A stretch of 64,000 nt of DNA from Trichococcus shcherbakoviae (GCF_963666195.1 NZ_OY762653.1:1769501-1833500); one strand, 5' to 3'; positions 7,978 through 16,773 are shown, counted from the first letter of the stretch. The notes: generated by a model not told the origin, from the letters alone. Numbers and translations: made by a program.

Positions 7978-8907
7978 TCATTCCTTCAGAAAGTTGCGCA
8001 GGAAATCCGATTCCGAAAGCATCGTCAAATTGTGGCCGCTGCCTTGCAGCTCGCGGACTACCTGGATTTTGCGGCTCTCGCTCGGTGTGCCGATCTTGCG
8101 CCAATCGCTGTCGGCGACGACCAAATAAAGGGTCTCGTAACTTAGATTGGCATCGAAATGGCCGCCGACGTCGACGACGAGCTGGGCCAAATCGTTGCGC
8201 TTCAGTTTTTGGAAGCGACCGGTAAAGCAGACGTGCTTGTCGTAAAAGACGTGTTCCCTATCGAACAGCAGGCTCTTCGGCTTCAGCGGTGCCGCCGTTT
8301 TTGTTCGTCTGGCAGGCGTACTTTTGCCGCCTTTCGTCACTCCGAAAGCATGCGAGAACAATTTGCCCATCCGGTATTGGTATTCGTCCAGAAAACCTTG
8401 GATATCATAGTCGTATTGCGCCAGCATTTTGCTGGTGATCAGCCCGCAGGCGACCGCATCCTCCACGGCATTATGGTGATTATCGATCGTCATGCCGAAG
8501 TAGTCCAACACGGTCGGCAAGCGGTTATTGTGCAGATCCAGCATACGCTGCGCCATCTTGCAGGAACAGAAAAACTCATTCTGCATCTTCGGCAGTTTGT
8601 AAGTTTCAATCGTTTGTTGCAGGCAACTCATATCGAATTGGGCAAAGTGGGCCACCAGCGGATCGGTTCCGATGAAGGAACGGATGTCTGGGTATAGGCC
8701 GGCAAAGTCGGGTTCACGAGCGACCATGTCCTCGGTGATGCCGTGGATTTGAATATTTCCGCGGCTGAAATACTGGCGCGGATTGATGAGCGCATAGTAG
8801 CGATCGATTTCCTTGCCGTCGGAAAAGCGGCTCAAGCCAATGGAACAGACGCTGTCACCACGGCTGTTTGCAGTTTCAAAGTCAATGGCGACGTAATCCA
8901 TGTGCAT
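7978..8907 (-). CDS. DEDD 3'-5' exonuclease with C-terminal BRCT domain
   Basis: A 309-residue protein. Residues 1-165 are a DnaQ-like exonuclease: YVAIDFETANS carries the DxE pair, VAHFAQFDMSCL the second Asp, and NHHNAVEDAVACG the final His/Asp. Residues about 225-305 are a BRCT domain (HVFYDKHVCFTGRF... VDVGGHFDANLSYETLYLVV), the arrangement seen in Firmicutes exonucleases related to the DNA polymerase III epsilon subunit. A proofreading or repair role on DNA 3' ends is the likely one. AAGGAG precedes ATG 8907 by five bases and an in-frame ATG 8901 by eleven, so either may be used. The RpiR gene follows at once. Confidence 0.85.
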   Translation of the reverse strand: MHMDYVAIDFETANSRGDSVCSIGLSRFSDGKEIDRYYALINPRQYFSRGNIQIHGITEDMVAREPDFAGLYPDIRSFIGTDPLVAHFAQFDMSCLQQTIETYKLPKMQNEFFCSCKMAQRMLDLHNNRLPTVLDYFGMTIDNHHNAVEDAVACGLITSKMLAQYDYDIQGFLDEYQYRMGKLFSHAFGVTKGGKSTPARRTKTAAPLKPKSLLFDREHVFYDKHVCFTGRFQKLKRNDLAQLVVDVGGHFDANLSYETLYLVVADSDWRKIGTPSESRKIQVVRELQGSGHNLTMLSESDFLRNFLKE

Positions 8908-8949
8908 ACATACTCCTTTTGATTGTTTAGTGAAAAATGAATAGATGGC

Positions 8950-9240
8950 TTATTGCTGCTGCAAAGCCATGATCTGTTGGTAATAAGGGATCATGCTGCC
9001 CAAAGCCGCGCCGATGATGAAAAACAACAGCATGCGGATCAAAATATAGGCCCAGCTTGCTGTATAATCCCGGGACGGGTTTTTATTGGAGCGTCGGAAG
9101 AGGATGAACATGCCGATCCCCGCAATCCAGCCGATGCCCGACAAAAGCGCCTGCGAAGTCGCAGGATTCAGGTAGCCGATCACGAAGCCGACAACCGTGG
9201 CAAACGCCAACAAAAGCCTTTGCTTCATTTTTTCTGTCAT
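8950..9240 (-). CDS. Small membrane protein of 96 residues, unknown
   Basis: ATG 9240 follows AAAGGGGGAAA. The product has three hydrophobic helices (LLLAFATVVGFVIGYL, ALLSGIGWIAGIGMFILF, ILIRMLLFFIIGAALGSMI) joined by short polar turns and ends in a glutamine-rich tail. It lies 42 bases ahead of the exonuclease gene on the same strand and may share its transcript. No family is recognised. Confidence 0.6.
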   Translation of the reverse strand: MTEKMKQRLLLAFATVVGFVIGYLNPATSQALLSGIGWIAGIGMFILFRRSNKNPSRDYTASWAYILIRMLLFFIIGAALGSMIPYYQQIMALQQQ

Positions 9241-9316
9241 CAAAATTTCCCCCTTTTTCGTAAGCCTATTCTACCACAAAGGGCGCTTGTGGAATACGGT
9301 TGTGATCCGACAAAAA

Positions 9317-9346
9317 AGCCTTTCCGATTATGCGGAAAGGCGGGAG
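9317..9346 (-). terminator. Terminator-like hairpin behind the FNR-like regulator
   Basis: GCCTTTCCG and CGGAAAGGC pair around ATTATG. On the reverse strand it follows the regulator stop codon at 9351 directly and is followed by TTTTTTGTCGG. Confidence 0.75.
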
Positions 9347-9350
9347 TGTT

Positions 9351-10061
9351 TCATAAAAACAACAAGCCGTCGAGATCTAAGATGACGATTTCGCGGTGAT
9401 TCAGTTGTTTGATGAGGTGGTGGTCCTCCAACGAACCCATCTTGCGGCTGATCGTTTCCGGAGTCGTTCCGAGGTAGGAAGCCAGATCCTTCTTCGACAT
9501 CGGCAAGGTGATGGTGTCGCCGTCCTTCGTGGCCAGTTCGGCAAGGTAGAGGGCCAAGCGGGCTTCGACTTTTTCGGTCGCCACGTAGGTCGTCTGCCGT
9601 TCCGACTTTTCCAGACGGTTGGAGAATTCCTGCAGCAATTTCAAAGAAATGGCAGGGTATTTCAACAAAAAGTGCTGTAGATCGTTCCTTTTCATCCGGC
9701 AAACTTGGGTTTCCTTCACCGCTTCGGCATAGGCTTCGTGCTTCGATTCGCTGAAGAGGGCCAACTCACCAGTGAAATCGCCAGGATTGAGGAAACGCAC
9801 GAGCTGCTCTTTTCCGGACTCGGCCAGCCGGTAAATGCGGATCAGGCCGGAATGGAGGATATAGAGTGTATCCGACGTATCATCGGGGCGGTAGAGCAGT
9901 TCGCCTTTTTTGTAGGTCGCCGGATGCGTGACGGACATGATTTCGTCCATCTGGTCCGGCTCCAAGTGATTGAAGATCGGCACCAGCGAAATGCAGGATT
10001 TGTGCGAGTTGCAGGCGCAGTCTCCGCCGCAATTGTGCGCTGGTTTATGGGTTTCGTTCAT
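9351..10061 (-). CDS. Crp/Fnr-family regulator with FNR-type cysteines
   Basis: A 236-residue regulator. Residues about 28-150 are the cyclic-nucleotide-like effector domain (YKKGELLYRPDD, GDFTGELALF), residues about 155-225 the winged helix, whose recognition helix reads LGTTPETISRKM as in FNR-type proteins. The N-terminus holds four cysteines (Cys11, 15, 17, 23), and a further cysteine lies in ETQVCRMKR at about the place of the E. coli FNR cluster ligand Cys122, so an oxygen-sensitive Fe-S cluster or a thiol switch is plausible. It lies beside the metal ATPase gene, whose promoter carries an FNR-type box (12276-12289); a second box precedes the metal-binding protein gene at 22495. Activation of both under low oxygen is inferred. 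Confidence 0.85.
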   Translation of the reverse strand: MNETHKPAHNCGGDCACNSHKSCISLVPIFNHLEPDQMDEIMSVTHPATYKKGELLYRPDDTSDTLYILHSGLIRIYRLAESGKEQLVRFLNPGDFTGELALFSESKHEAYAEAVKETQVCRMKRNDLQHFLLKYPAISLKLLQEFSNRLEKSERQTTYVATEKVEARLALYLAELATKDGDTITLPMSKKDLASYLGTTPETISRKMGSLEDHHLIKQLNHREIVILDLDGLLFL

Positions 10062-10173
10062 AGGGAAAATCCTCCGTTTCGGAATGGGACAGGCAGTCTT
10101 GGTTGCTTAAATTGTACCGCAAACCGTAGGCTGCATGCGAATTTTATCTTGGATGTGAGCTTTTTATAACGAC

Positions 10174-10360
10174 TGATGGCTAGTTTCACGGGTTAGCCCT
10201 TCGGAAAGGATAAAGGAACCCCTTGTCTCTACGAGCCAAGGATACTATTCGACTAACCTGCTGACGCAGGAAGTCTCTCAGCATATTGCGCTCTACGATG
10301 CTCAGTCGGCACGATTTCCTAAATTTCTCTCATGGCTGAACGAACCCGTTCCGCTTTTCT
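10174..10360 (-). repeat. Copy 1 of a 3'-end repeat element (187 bp)
   Basis: On the reverse strand it begins AAAAGCGGAACGGGTTCGTT, contains GACTGAGCATCG and GAGCGCAATA, and ends GGGCTAACCCGTG...CTAGCCATCA. The same outer blocks occur at 61968-62095 with a shorter middle. Inverted segments (ACGGGTT with AACCCGT, GGAAA with TTTCC) predict a long folded stem. It overlaps the end of the metal ATPase gene, whose last ~17 codons and stop lie in it. Confidence 0.8.
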
Positions 10361-12212
10361 TCCGGTTGAAGCCGATTAAACGCATAGCGTTCAGGATGAC
10401 GGCCAGGATGCTGGCTTCATGAATGAACATACCGCTGGCGAGATGGACGGAACCCATCAGCACGCCCGCCAAAAGGAAGAACACGACTCCAACCGCAATG
10501 GCGATGTTCTGTTTCATGTTGCGCATGGTCGCCTTTGAGAGCGAATAAGCATGGGAAAACTGCATCAGTTTGTCGGCCATCAGCACAACATCGGCTGTCT
10601 CCATCGAGATGTCGGTCCCGCCTTCGCCCATGGCCAAGCCGATGTCGGCTGTCGCGATGGCCGGTGCATCGTTGATGCCGTCACCGGCCATCGCCACGAC
10701 GGCGCCATCTGCCTGCAGTTGTTTGACGAAACGCACTTTGTCCTCCGGCAACAGCTCGGCATGGAAAGCGTCCAATCCCAATTGTTCGGCGACCGCTTGG
10801 GCGGTGTGGCGGTTGTCCCCCGTCAGCATAATGATCTGTTTGATGCCGTTGCGGCGCATTTCGGCCAAAGCCTGCGGTGCGTCCTCGCGGATCTGATCAG
10901 CAATGGAGAAGAGCCCGGCGAGCGTGCCGTCAATGGCCACGAAAACGACGGTATTGCCGGTTTTTTCGCGTGCAATCGCGTAGATTTCTGCTGCTTCATT
11001 TATCAAGATTCCGGACTGGACCATCAGTTTGCGGTTGCCGGCGACGAGACGTTGACCTTCAACTGTCGCTCTCAATCCGTGGCCTTTGATGACTTCCGCA
11101 TCTTTCGGCGCAACAGATATTTCCAGCCCTTGTTGATGTGCGTATTTCACGATTGTTTGTCCGAGATGGTGTTCGGAAATGCGCTCCGCCGAAGCCGTCA
11201 GCTGCAGCAGTTCGCTGCGATCGGCGCCACTGAGGACATGGATATCGGTCACTTCCGGTTTGCCTTTCGTCAGCGTGCCGGTCTTGTCGAAAACAAGTGT
11301 ATCGACTTTGGAAAAGCGATCCATGACCTCGCCACCTTTCACCAGCACGCCGTATTTGGCGCCGTTGCCGATGCCGGCCACGTTCGATACCGGAGCACCG
11401 ATCACAAGCGCACCCGGGCAGGCGATCACAAGGAAAGTGATGGCAAGATGCAGGTCGCGCGTCCAAACGTAAACGATGACGGAGAGCACCACAATCGCCG
11501 GCGTGTAGAAGTTGGCGAAGGCATCTAGGAAACGTTCGGCCTTGGATTTGGATTCCTGCGCCTCTTCGACCAATTCAATAATTTTTGCGAAAGTTGTGTC
11601 ATCGCCGACCTTTTCCGCGATCATTTCAATGAAGCCATCGTCCACCAATGTACCCGAAAAGACTTTGTCATCCAAGGATTTATTGGCCGGGATCGCTTCT
11701 CCCGTCACAGCGGCTTCGTTGATGGCCGCCTGACCCTTCACGATGATGCCGTCAACCGGAATTTTGCCGCCGGGCTTGATGAACAGCCGATCCCCGACAG
11801 CCACTTCCTCGACCGGCACAACGACTTGATCGGTGCCATGCAGGACGATCGCTTCCTGGGGCGCCATGTCGATCAACGACCGCAGAGAAGAGCGGGTCTT
11901 TTCCAAGGTGCGTGCTTCCAGGAAGTCACCGAACAGAAACAGGAAGGTGACGACGGAAGACTCCGTATATTCGCGGATGAACAGCGCACCGATGACGGCA
12001 ATCGTCACCAGCAGCTCGATGCTGAAAGCCTTCATCCGCAACGCCAGATAGGCTTTGTACATGATCGGAACCACCGCGATGAGCGTCGCGAAGATAAGCG
12101 CGAAGTCAGCAGCAGTGGTATATCCGAGGGTTTTCAAAGCAAAACCGATGACGATTAGGAAGCCTGATAGTGCGGTAATGCGGTTTTTGTATTTATTTAT
12201 CCATTTGATCAT
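10302..12212 (-). CDS. Heavy-metal-transporting P1B-type ATPase (CPG variant)
   Basis: A 636-residue membrane pump without an N-terminal metal-binding domain. Order of parts: four N-terminal helices, actuator loop with VTGEAIPANK, the membrane motif ACPGALVIGAPV (CPG where copper and zinc pumps have CPC), the phosphorylation site FDKTGTLTKG, a nucleotide domain with SEHHLGQTIV, and AGDGINDAPAIA. It should use ATP to move a transition metal out of the cell; the CPG motif makes the metal uncertain. AGAGGAGGT precedes ATG 12212. Its promoter has an FNR-type box and the FNR-like gene is its neighbour. The C-terminal tail after LIGFNRKK (SGTGSFSHERNLGNRAD) is encoded by the repeat element at 10174-10360 and is not part of the family. 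Confidence 0.9.
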   Translation of the reverse strand: MIKWINKYKNRITALSGFLIVIGFALKTLGYTTAADFALIFATLIAVVPIMYKAYLALRMKAFSIELLVTIAVIGALFIREYTESSVVTFLFLFGDFLEARTLEKTRSSLRSLIDMAPQEAIVLHGTDQVVVPVEEVAVGDRLFIKPGGKIPVDGIIVKGQAAINEAAVTGEAIPANKSLDDKVFSGTLVDDGFIEMIAEKVGDDTTFAKIIELVEEAQESKSKAERFLDAFANFYTPAIVVLSVIVYVWTRDLHLAITFLVIACPGALVIGAPVSNVAGIGNGAKYGVLVKGGEVMDRFSKVDTLVFDKTGTLTKGKPEVTDIHVLSGADRSELLQLTASAERISEHHLGQTIVKYAHQQGLEISVAPKDAEVIKGHGLRATVEGQRLVAGNRKLMVQSGILINEAAEIYAIAREKTGNTVVFVAIDGTLAGLFSIADQIREDAPQALAEMRRNGIKQIIMLTGDNRHTAQAVAEQLGLDAFHAELLPEDKVRFVKQLQADGAVVAMAGDGINDAPAIATADIGLAMGEGGTDISMETADVVLMADKLMQFSHAYSLSKATMRNMKQNIAIAVGVVFFLLAGVLMGSVHLASGMFIHEASILAVILNAMRLIGFNRKKSGTGSFSHERNLGNRAD

Positions 12213-12247
12213 TTTAATGACCTCCTCTGGTATTTTCCTATAGCCTA

Positions 12248-12289
12248 ATCATACGCCATCAGGCAGGAAAGCGACTTGATGGGGGTCAA
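12248..12289 (-). promoter_or_regulatory. FNR-box promoter of the metal ATPase gene
   Basis: TTGATGGGGGTCAA at 12276-12289 matches the FNR consensus TTGAT-N4-ATCAA in nine of ten positions. On the reverse strand the -10 hexamer TATGAT (12253-12248) begins exactly 22 bases after the box, which places the box centre at about -41.5, the class II activator position. No good -35 hexamer exists, as expected for activator-dependent promoters. Confidence 0.75.
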
Positions 12290-12333
12290 GCTTTGGATGC
12301 GCAATTTCGCTCAGCAGAATCTCAACCGTTTTC

Positions 12334-12490
12334 CTCCGGCGAACGGAGGCTACGCCGGAGTACGGCCCACATTTAAGTCTTGTGCTCCGACGAAACCCTG
12401 CCCGCAGGAGAAGAGCCCGCAAGTTACCGCTGTTCTCCGGTGTGGGAAGCCTCACCGGAGGAGCGCAGCGACTTCACCGCTCAATGGTAT
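12334..12490. repeat. CTCCGG-family palindrome array, copy 1
   Basis: Units start at 12334, 12385 and 12435 (periods 51 and 50). Unit 1 has 8-bp arms CTCCGGCG/CGCCGGAG, unit 2 is degenerate (CTCCGA...CAGGAG), unit 3 is CTCCGGTG...TCACCGGAG. Spacers resemble those of the arrays at 39641 and 41214. It lies between the ATPase promoter and the 3' end of the cystine symporter gene; with the ATPase promoter it accounts for the 350 bases without a gene. Confidence 0.85.
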
Positions 12491-12508
12491 CCGAATACAA
12501 AAAAAGCT

Positions 12509-12536
12509 GCCCGCAAATTGCAGGCAGCCGAGTCCT
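12509..12536 (-). terminator. Terminator of the cystine symporter gene
   Basis: GCTGCC and GGCAGC pair with an adjoining CGCAAATTGCAG segment; on the reverse strand the stem is followed by TTTTTTTGTATTC. It lies about 30 bases behind the stop at 12563. Confidence 0.6.
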
Positions 12537-12562
12537 TCGTCAGGACAGATATAAATAGAAGA

Positions 12563-13957
12563 CTAAATCGCATCCCCATCGACAACAGCAGCTTCATCAT
12601 TCAGGATGGAAGAATCAAATTCCCCGATGTTGCGGGAAGAAACGACGCCAGCCAGCATGCTGTCGTTGACGTTTGTCAGCGTGCGCATCATGTCGATGAC
12701 CGGTTCAACGGAGATGACAAGTCCGGCGATTGTGACAGGCAAGTTCATGGCGCCCAGAACGATCAAAGCGGCGAAAGTAGCACCGCCGCCGACACCGGCA
12801 ACCCCGAAGGAACTGATCGTAACGACCAAGATCAATGTCAATACAAAACCGATGCTGGTGACGTCGATGCCCAAAGTTGGAGCCACGATGGTCGCCAACA
12901 TGGCAGGATAGACGCCCGCGCAACCGTTCTGACCGATCGACAAGCCGAAGCTGGCGGCGAAGTTGGCGGAAGCATCATCGACGCCCAAAGCTTTCGTTTG
13001 TGTTTCAACGTTCAACGGCAGTGCGCCGGCGCTGGAACGGGCAGTGAAGGCGAAGCTCAATACCGGGAAAGCTTTTTTGAAGTAGGTAATCGGATTGACG
13101 CCGACTCCAGCCAAAATCAAGCTGTGCACCAGCAGGACGACCAGTAACGCGGCATAGGAAGCGACCACGAACAGTCCTAAGTTGACGATGGCTTGGTAAC
13201 TGGATGTCGCCATCATTTTGGTCATCAAGGCCAAGATTCCGTATGGAGTCAGACGAAGGACCAAAGTAACGATGCGCATGACGATCGATTGGATGACTTG
13301 CAACCCTTTCTTGAATAGAGCGGCATTGTCGGGTTGTTTTTTCTTGATGCCCATATAAGCGATTCCGACAAAAGCGGAAAAGACCACGACGGCAATCGTA
13401 CTCGTGCTGCGCAGACCGGCCAGATCCTGGAAGATGTTGGTCGGGATGAAGCTGAGCACTTGACCAGGAATCGTCAAGTCAGCGACTTGTGTCTGTTGGG
13501 TAGTCAAAGCTTCGATCCTTGCAGTTTCAGCGGTACCTTGCGTGAATTGCGCGCCATCAAGATTGAAGAGAATGACCGATGCCCACCCGATCAGAGCCGC
13601 GATGGCGGTTGTGCCCAGCAAAGTGCCAAGAACGGATCCGCTGATTTTGCCCAGATTTTTGGTTTCCTCGATGCGGGTAAAAGCGCCCACGATAGAGACG
13701 AAAATCAATGGGATGATCAGCATCTGTAGGAAGCGGACGTAACCGTTACCGACGATATTGATCCAATCGATTGCAGTGATTGTGATTGTGCTGTCCGGTG
13801 CAAAAAGCAATTGGATGGCTGCCCCGAAGATAACCCCTAAAGCCAGTGCGATGAAAACACGTTTTGAAAACTTGACGTGTTTGGCGCCCAAACGATAAAG
13901 TGCGAAAAGCAATGCCGCAAATACAGCTAAAATAATGACAATGGAAATGATATCCAT
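12563..13957 (-). CDS. tcyP: TcyP-type L-cystine:cation symporter
   Basis: A 464-residue member of the dicarboxylate/amino acid:cation symporter family with about eight helices plus two hairpin loops. SFAFTARSSAGALPLNVETQ and SIGQNGCAGVYPAMLATIVAP are the substrate-site segments of the TcyP/YdjN branch, which imports cystine. AAGGAGG precedes ATG 13957. The assignment is strengthened by its leader, a T-box riboswitch with a cysteine TGC specifier, so expression should rise when tRNA-Cys is uncharged. It is a single-gene unit. Family and substrate agree on two independent lines of evidence. Confidence 0.9.
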   Translation of the reverse strand: MDIISIVIILAVFAALLFALYRLGAKHVKFSKRVFIALALGVIFGAAIQLLFAPDSTITITAIDWINIVGNGYVRFLQMLIIPLIFVSIVGAFTRIEETKNLGKISGSVLGTLLGTTAIAALIGWASVILFNLDGAQFTQGTAETARIEALTTQQTQVADLTIPGQVLSFIPTNIFQDLAGLRSTSTIAVVVFSAFVGIAYMGIKKKQPDNAALFKKGLQVIQSIVMRIVTLVLRLTPYGILALMTKMMATSSYQAIVNLGLFVVASYAALLVVLLVHSLILAGVGVNPITYFKKAFPVLSFAFTARSSAGALPLNVETQTKALGVDDASANFAASFGLSIGQNGCAGVYPAMLATIVAPTLGIDVTSIGFVLTLILVVTISSFGVAGVGGGATFAALIVLGAMNLPVTIAGLVISVEPVIDMMRTLTNVNDSMLAGVVSSRNIGEFDSSILNDEAAVVDGDAI

Positions 13958-13994
13958 TTGAATTCCTCCTTAAATTTATCTATCCCGAGAACGT

Positions 13995-14272
13995 AAAAAA
14001 GCCCTCGTCCCTATACTCCAAATACTTGGAATACAGGGACGAAAGCTCTTCGTGATCCACCCTTATTCGCACGACCCTCGCGGATGGTGCCTTATGAAGT
14101 ACGCAAAACCAGCCATACTTCTGTACGCTATCGGGTACAAACCGAAATGACACTAACGCATCATTTTGCTCCGAGACGCATTTTCGCTTTCCTGACCATG
14201 CCTCTTCTCACCGATTGAGGCTCTCTTTGATGACCGTGAAAGGTACTTCTTCTCTTCAACGCACGTTTATTT
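13995..14272 (-). ncRNA. T-box riboswitch, cysteine-specific, upstream of tcyP
   Basis: On the reverse strand the leader holds a long stem I (from about 14270), the specifier codon TGC at 14180-14178 in the context AAAATGCGTC, and the T-box AAGGGTGGATCACG at 14064-14051. The T-box is followed by a terminator made of TCGTCCCT and AGGGACGAGGGC and a run of six T (14040-13995). Part of the T-box side can pair instead with the terminator arm, as in all such leaders. Uncharged tRNA-Cys should prevent termination and allow expression of the symporter. Confidence 0.9.
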
Positions 14273-14289
14273 TCATTTGTTTTTTCATG

Positions 14290-14320
14290 ATAGCACGCTT
14301 ATTTTTCAAAAGCAACTTAT
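14290..14320 (-). promoter_or_regulatory. Promoter of the T-box leader
   Basis: Reverse strand TTGCTT and TATCAT are separated by 17 bases, just ahead of the start of the T-box leader. Confidence 0.6.
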
Positions 14321-14437
14321 TTGGATTAGAGATGATTCTTTAACGTTTATAATTTTGGAAGATCCAGCACCGCCTCAACGCGGTCTGTTTGAAGGAGGCT
14401 GAACGTTATTCAGCCAATTCAATTTTCTTCAGACGAT

Positions 14438-14486
14438 AAAAAAACACAAACCCCCAAAAGAAAAAGTCTTTTTGGGGGTTGTGAAT
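14438..14486 (-). terminator. Terminator of glmS
   Basis: On the reverse strand ACAACCCCCAAAAAGAC and a matching TTTTGGGGGTTTGT form a long stem followed by GTTTTTTT. It lies about 115 bases beyond the glmS stop; nothing else was seen between 14487 and 14600. Confidence 0.8.
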
Positions 14487-14600
14487 GTGATCATCATATT
14501 TTAATAGGTAAGCATCTCAGCAACGCTATTTGACAGAGAACCAAAATTTACTCCATCTGTACGAGAATAGGAATAAATTGAGTTTTTTCAAGGCGTTTTA

Positions 14601-16409
14601 TTATTCTACAGTAACACTCTTAGCAAGGTTGCGTGGTTTGTCAACGTCATAGCCACGTTCAAGTGTTGCGTAGTAGGCGAATAATTGTCCCGGAACAACA
14701 GCTAATAAAGGTGTTAACGCTGGATGAACGGCAGGCATTACGAATTGATCGCCTTTCTTTTCCAATCCTTCCATAGCAAAGATAAGCGTATTGGCTCCAC
14801 GGGAACGTACTTCCTCAACGTTACCCCTGGTGTGGGAAGCAACGTTTTTCTGGGTAATGATCGCAAGGACTGGTGTACCCTCTTCGATCAAAGCGATTGT
14901 GCCGTGTTTCAATTCTCCAGCCGCAAATCCTTCCGCTTGTATGTAAGAAATTTCTTTTAATTTCAGCGATGATTCCATACATACATAGTAATCCAATCCG
15001 CGACCGATATAGAAAGCATTACGGGCGCTCTGAACATAGTCTATTGCAAAGTCGTGAATGGTCTCTTTATCATTGATGATGACATCCATTGCATTAGCAA
15101 CAATGCTTAATTCGTGAGCCATGTCGATATCGGTTTGTACACCTTTTGTTTTTGCTAAAATTTCGCAAAGCATTGCTTGGACCGCGATTTGGCCAGTGTA
15201 AGCTTTTGTTGAAGCAACAGCGATTTCAGGGCCGGCATGTAACAATAAAGTATATTTTGCTTCACGTGAAAGGGTAGAACCTGGTACGTTTGTAATCGTC
15301 ACAGCAGGGAAGTTCCATTCATTTGTTTTTACAAGCACTTGGCGGCTGTCTGCTGTTTCGCCACTTTGAGAGAGGTAAATAAAGAATGGTTTACCTTGGA
15401 TTAATGGCGTATTATATGAAAACTCACTGGACAAATGCACTTCTGTAGGGATTTTAGCAATATTTTCGAACAAGGATTTGCCGACCCAACCTGCATTATA
15501 GCTTGTCCCGCAAGCTATAATATGAATGCGATCCGCTTCTGCCAATTCTTTAAGTAAAGCGGCATCAATGTTGAATCCGCCTTTGTCATCGGAATATTCT
15601 TTAACGATTTTGCGCATAACGCCGGGTTGTTCATCGATTTCTTTCAACATGTAGAATGGGTAGGTCCCTTTTTCTAAATCACTTGAATCGAGATGAGCTG
15701 TGTATGGGGCACGTTCCCTAATTGTGCCATCGAATGATTCAATCGTAACCTTGTCAGCTGTTACAATAACCAACTCACCATCATGGATTTCAACGTACTG
15801 ATTTGTCAGTTGGATCATAGCGATAGCATCACTGACGATACCGTTGAAAGTGTCGCCTTTAGCTATTAATAAAGGACTTTTATTTTTTGCGGCATATAAA
15901 GTGTTTGGAGTTTCTTTATCCATTAAAACAAACGCAAATGATCCCGTGATCACTTCAAGCGCTTTTTTGAAGGCTTCTTTTCCAGATAGATTATCTTTTT
16001 CAGCAAAATATTCGATAACAGCCACGGCAATTTCTGTGTCTGTTTGACCATTTAGAGCGACATCTTCCAAATAAGTTTCGTTCAGCTCACGATAGTTTTC
16101 GATAACCCCATTATGGACTAAAGTGAAACGTCCATTAGGGGACTGATGCGGATGAGCATTTTCAATGCTTGGTTCCCCATGGGTAGCCCATCGCGTATGG
16201 CCAATACCCTGATGAGCAAAAATGTCAAAATTTACTTTTTCTTTTAATGCAGCAATATGGCCTGTTTCTTTGAATATATGACCCTTTTTATTTTCATCAA
16301 CAACATAAATTCCCGCTGAATCATAACCGCGATATTCTAATTTTTGTAAACCGGCAACTAAAATTTCTTGTGCCTTGCCTTTTCCGATGTATCCTACGAT
16401 TCCACACAT
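14601..16409 (-). CDS. glmS: Glutamine--fructose-6-phosphate aminotransferase (isomerizing)
   Basis: A 602-residue cytoplasmic enzyme making glucosamine-6-phosphate from fructose-6-phosphate and glutamine, the first step to UDP-GlcNAc and the cell wall. The N-terminal glutaminase domain starts with the catalytic cysteine (MCGIVGYIG) and has HTRWATHG; two SIS domains follow ([19 protein letters not shown], and [13 protein letters not shown]) and the end is [11 protein letters not shown], with the conserved lysine for the sugar. The length is normal. The gene is preceded by a glmS ribozyme, so its mRNA should be cut when glucosamine-6-phosphate is abundant. It diverges from the mannitol operon. 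Confidence 0.97.
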   Translation of the reverse strand: MCGIVGYIGKGKAQEILVAGLQKLEYRGYDSAGIYVVDENKKGHIFKETGHIAALKEKVNFDIFAHQGIGHTRWATHGEPSIENAHPHQSPNGRFTLVHNGVIENYRELNETYLEDVALNGQTDTEIAVAVIEYFAEKDNLSGKEAFKKALEVITGSFAFVLMDKETPNTLYAAKNKSPLLIAKGDTFNGIVSDAIAMIQLTNQYVEIHDGELVIVTADKVTIESFDGTIRERAPYTAHLDSSDLEKGTYPFYMLKEIDEQPGVMRKIVKEYSDDKGGFNIDAALLKELAEADRIHIIACGTSYNAGWVGKSLFENIAKIPTEVHLSSEFSYNTPLIQGKPFFIYLSQSGETADSRQVLVKTNEWNFPAVTITNVPGSTLSREAKYTLLLHAGPEIAVASTKAYTGQIAVQAMLCEILAKTKGVQTDIDMAHELSIVANAMDVIINDKETIHDFAIDYVQSARNAFYIGRGLDYYVCMESSLKLKEISYIQAEGFAAGELKHGTIALIEEGTPVLAIITQKNVASHTRGNVEEVRSRGANTLIFAMEGLEKKGDQFVMPAVHPALTPLLAVVPGQLFAYYATLERGYDVDKPRNLAKSVTVE

Positions 16410-16454
16410 ATCTAATCATCCTTTTCTTATATAAGGTAGTTTTGTGTTTTCTGG

Positions 16455-16590
16455 TGTGTGAATAGTTTTTTGTCAGCTCGCGCTGGTTGTTTTATTCTGT
16501 AGACTACACTAGCCTGAAGTCATCCGCCGAATCTTTCGATAAACTTCTTCCTCGTCACCCAAATGAAATTGGGTCTGGCGCTATCCCGAT
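16455..16590 (-). ncRNA. glmS self-cleaving ribozyme
   Basis: On the reverse strand: AGCGCCAGACCC, then TGGGTGACGAGG, GTTTATCGAAAGATTCGGCGG and ATGACTTCAGGCTAGTGTAG follow the conserved core of the glmS ribozyme (AGCGCC...TTGACGAGG...TATCGAA...CGGCGGATG...). Cleavage should fall between A at 16582 and G at 16581. The 3' limit (P3/P4 domain) is approximate. It ends about 45 bases ahead of the glmS start. Glucosamine-6-phosphate is the known cofactor. Confidence 0.93.
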
Positions 16591-16632
16591 TGATTTATAT
16601 ATCCTCCTTTTTTATTTTCAGAAAACATCATT

Positions 16633-16661
16633 ATGATAGCATGAATCTGAATATTAGGCAA
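16633..16661 (-). promoter_or_regulatory. Promoter of glmS
   Basis: Reverse strand TTGCCT (16661-16656) and TATCAT (16638-16633) are 17 bases apart and lie just upstream of the ribozyme. Confidence 0.6.
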
Positions 16662-16733
16662 TCGACTATTATCCGTCATTCTAGAGCGTAGCTTCCCAAA
16701 TTACTCGCGGTTGTCAGAAACGAAACAATGATG

Positions 16734-16755
16734 TTGTCAAAATTTATTTTGCCAA
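16734..16755 (+). promoter_or_regulatory. Candidate MtlR operator
   Basis: TTGTCAAAA and TTTTGCCAA form a 9-bp inverted repeat around TTTA. It resembles the TTGNCA...TGNCAA type reported for Firmicutes MtlR activators, with arms two bases longer apart. It lies just upstream of the -35 element of mtlA, the place expected for an activator. Confidence 0.6.
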
Positions 16756-16773
16756 ATTCACAAGTGCATTATC

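Noticed and set aside
10551-11528. Forward open frame of 325 codons opposite the metal ATPase
   Set aside because: Antisense shadow; DKTGT and GDGINDAP motifs are on the reverse strand.
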